From positions 2,976,001-3,040,000 of the forward strand of contig NZ_CP117768.1 of assembly GCF_028623165.1 (NCBI RefSeq): a DNA stretch of 64,000 bases, written 5' to 3'. The translations under genes were made by a program, and so were the position numbers. The stretch is from Nostoc sp. UHCC 0926. Its GTDB lineage: Bacteria; Cyanobacteriota; Cyanobacteriia; Cyanobacteriales; Nostocaceae. Numbering within the stretch: the first letter of the stretch is position 1; every line of letters starts with the position of its first letter. Of this stretch, positions 62,862 through 64,000 are shown one piece after another. Below the pieces are notes generated by a model. It was not told the origin of the DNA. It did not search any database and saw only the letters and a list, made by a program, of their open reading frames with translations.

Positions 62862-62892
62862 GATTTTGGATTTTGGATTTTGGATTTTGGAT
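62862..62892. repeat. 7-bp STRR (GATTTTG)
   Basis: Four consecutive GATTTTG units run just upstream of the GNAT start. Another 7-bp run (GTCAAAA x3) is at 63069-63092. Both match the known heptanucleotide STRR type of heterocystous cyanobacteria. The rest of 62860-63170 is AT-rich and has no gene. Confidence 0.75.
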
Positions 62893-63170
62893 TGACCCCA
62901 TGCATTAATGCTCTTTCTTGGATGATGAAATTTTTTCATTTCTCCACGACTCTTGTCGCTTGCTCTGGAACCTTTTTTTAGATTCTAGATTTTAATTTAA
63001 TCCAAATTCTATTATCTAAAATCTAAAATTGTCTCGGTCATTTTCAAGCCCTAGTACCGCAAGGCGGAAGTCAAAAGTCAAAAGTCAAAAGTATTATGGA
63101 ATAAGCTCTTTAGGGCCTTTCAATGGTCTGCTTATTTACGCCGTGCTGTACTAGCTTATTGTTCAATAAT

Positions 63171-63662
63171 TCAGTTAAGTTGTGTGCCAGCCTCAAATGA
63201 TGGTTCACAACGTACAGGGAAGTTCATTGAGTTGGCAATAAAACACAGGTGATGCGCCTTTTCATGTAACTGTTTAGCGATCGCTGGATCTTTACAGTCT
63301 TTCACTGTTACAAATGGCTTAAGAATTACTTCAGCGAATTTTCCGCCTCTATCGTCAGTCTCAATCATTTTGCCAACTGGGTGATCAACGTAGCTAGTGA
63401 CAACAAGCTGCACCTCAGCACACAAATGTAAATACCAAAGCATATGACAAGTAGACAGCGATGCAACTAGCAATTCTTCTGGATTGTACTTAGTTCTGTC
63501 TCCACGAAAAGCAGAATCAGAGGAACCGAAAATTAGGGGTTTACCTACAACTGAAATCTCATGCGATCGCTCATAAGCTTTATAACCAACAGTTCCCTGT
63601 CCAGTATTTCCAGTCCACGTTACTTCAACTTGGTAAAGGTGTGTTTTGTGTTCTGTTGCCAA
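63171..63662 (-). CDS. OsmC/Ohr family protein, TTG start
   Basis: The 163-residue product has the OsmC fold: VEVTWTGNTGQGTVGYKAY, KYNPEELLVASLSTCHMLWY (peroxidatic Cys in STCHM) and a later CFIANSMNFPVRCEPSF. The pair of cysteines (CHMLWYLHLC and the C-terminal C) and Arg (FRGDRTKYNPEELL) suggests organic-peroxide reductase activity. AAGGAGAAAAATC places TTG 63662 at ideal spacing, while the ATG upstream (63695) sits before that ribosome-binding site, so TTG is preferred. The 330 bp upstream hold a 21-bp array. Confidence 0.85.
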   Translation of the reverse strand: MATEHKTHLYQVEVTWTGNTGQGTVGYKAYERSHEISVVGKPLIFGSSDSAFRGDRTKYNPEELLVASLSTCHMLWYLHLCAEVQLVVTSYVDHPVGKMIETDDRGGKFAEVILKPFVTVKDCKDPAIAKQLHEKAHHLCFIANSMNFPVRCEPSFEAGTQLN

Positions 63663-63719
63663 GATTTTTCTCCTTTGATGGGTGACAGTTTCCATCGTAC
63701 ATACAGCAACTACAAATCA

Positions 63720-63901
63720 AACTTTCAAGTTCTGAACATCAACTTCCGAGTTCTGAACACCATCTTTCAAGTTCCGAACTCCTACTTCCGAGTTCCGAAC
63801 ACCATCTTTCAAGTTCCGAACTCTAACTTCCGAGTTCCCAACACCAACTTCCGAGTTCCCAACACCACCTTCCGAGTTCCCAACACCATCTTCCGAGTTT
63901 C
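63720..63901. repeat. 21-bp tandem array, about 8 units, degenerate sister of 61960
   Basis: Units at 63734, 63755, 63776 and so on have the plan GAACAYCAACTTCCGAGTTCY. They are more divergent than in 61960-62179. The array ends at about 63901, and sequence after it (AGCTTGAATGAT, then CTAATTATTA, CGATGCGATCGCCT) is similar to that after the first array. It is upstream of the OsmC gene. To the window end I see no gene. Confidence 0.85.
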
Positions 63902-64000
63902 AATCTCAAAAGACGAGTATATTAGCTTGAATGATCAACTCAGAAACAGCAAACGTCTAATTATTAACTCGATGCGATCGCCTCTTCTCTTCCTCCGTGT

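Noticed and set aside
1..64000. tRNA or rRNA genes
   Set aside because: I looked for T-loop and acceptor signatures by eye and found none convincing; a tRNA scan would settle it.

Overview
The window looks like chromosomal DNA of a filamentous, heterocyst-forming cyanobacterium (Nostoc/Anabaena type). Evidence: very frequent HIP1-type GCGATCGC octamers, cyanobacterial lineage families (DUF928, DUF1822, DUF1824, DUF1995, DUF1802, Uma2 proteins, a primitive phytochelatin synthase, an XisH relic, pentapeptide and CHAT proteins), 7-bp short tandem repeats, and dense small palindromic repeats and MITE-like elements. I saw no rRNA, tRNA or CRISPR array. Species assignment is inference.

Layout. 1-7.5 kb: the tail of a decayed filamentous-haemagglutinin-like gene, then a same-strand cluster of a secreted TPR-CHAT protein, a DUF1822 protein, a CHAT-CHASE2 membrane protein and a DUF928 exported protein. 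7.8-9.3 kb: AI-2E type permease and a tiny membrane protein. 9.4-16.5 kb: a defence-like island with two Uma2 genes, a NACHT-pentapeptide-TPR NTPase with a damaged 5' end, a Uma2 scrap, a 21-bp repeat array and a seven-bladed WD40 protein. 17.3-24.8 kb: small membrane protein, chlorophyllase-like hydrolase plus NAD(P)-binding reductase, a three-subunit PaoABC-type molybdenum aldehyde oxidoreductase and a Rieske oxygenase. 25-28.9 kb: frameshifted yjbQ, a PLP aminotransferase, an aldo/keto reductase relic with a large internal deletion, DUF1802. 29.4-32.5 kb: gamma-glutamyltransferase and phytochelatin-synthase-like protease, divergently transcribed and both glutathione-linked. 32.5-37.5 kb: Uma2 gene whose 5' end is made by a MITE, a compatible-solute type ABC transporter operon, several repeats and a VapC scrap. 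37.5-43.7 kb: ABC-F ATPase, DUF1824, prohibitin-like protein, carotenoid-type FAD oxidoreductase, PEP-CTERM protein. 44.5-50.4 kb: Ser/Thr kinase fused to a formylglycine-generating-enzyme-like domain, an orphan PotC-type permease, a pseudoknotted structured-RNA candidate, a glycosyltransferase. 50.5-56.5 kb: phospholipase-D/EF-hand/HhH lipoprotein, cysteine desulfurase, small membrane protein, DUF1995, an IS200/IS605-type right-end relic, a Ser-rich repeat protein and a decayed xisH. 56.6-64 kb: metzincin-type metalloprotease, pentapeptide protein, two related 21-bp arrays flanking GNAT and OsmC genes, and a MITE whose empty site can be read in the second array copy.

The most interesting items are: the CHAT/CHASE2 cluster with two intact His-Cys dyads; the structured RNA at 48.6-48.8 kb, possibly an orphan transposon-encoded (HEARO/omega-like) RNA; the kinase-FGE protein whose C-terminus looks like a diversity-generating retroelement target; five intergenic arrays that all have a 21-bp period; and the C-terminal module shared by the NACHT protein and a stand-alone pentapeptide protein 46 kb away. 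Decay is widespread (FHA tail, yjbQ, AKR, DevA scrap, vapC, CSD/DUF1294, xisH, tnpB end, Uma2 scrap), so much of this region is accessory sequence in turnover.
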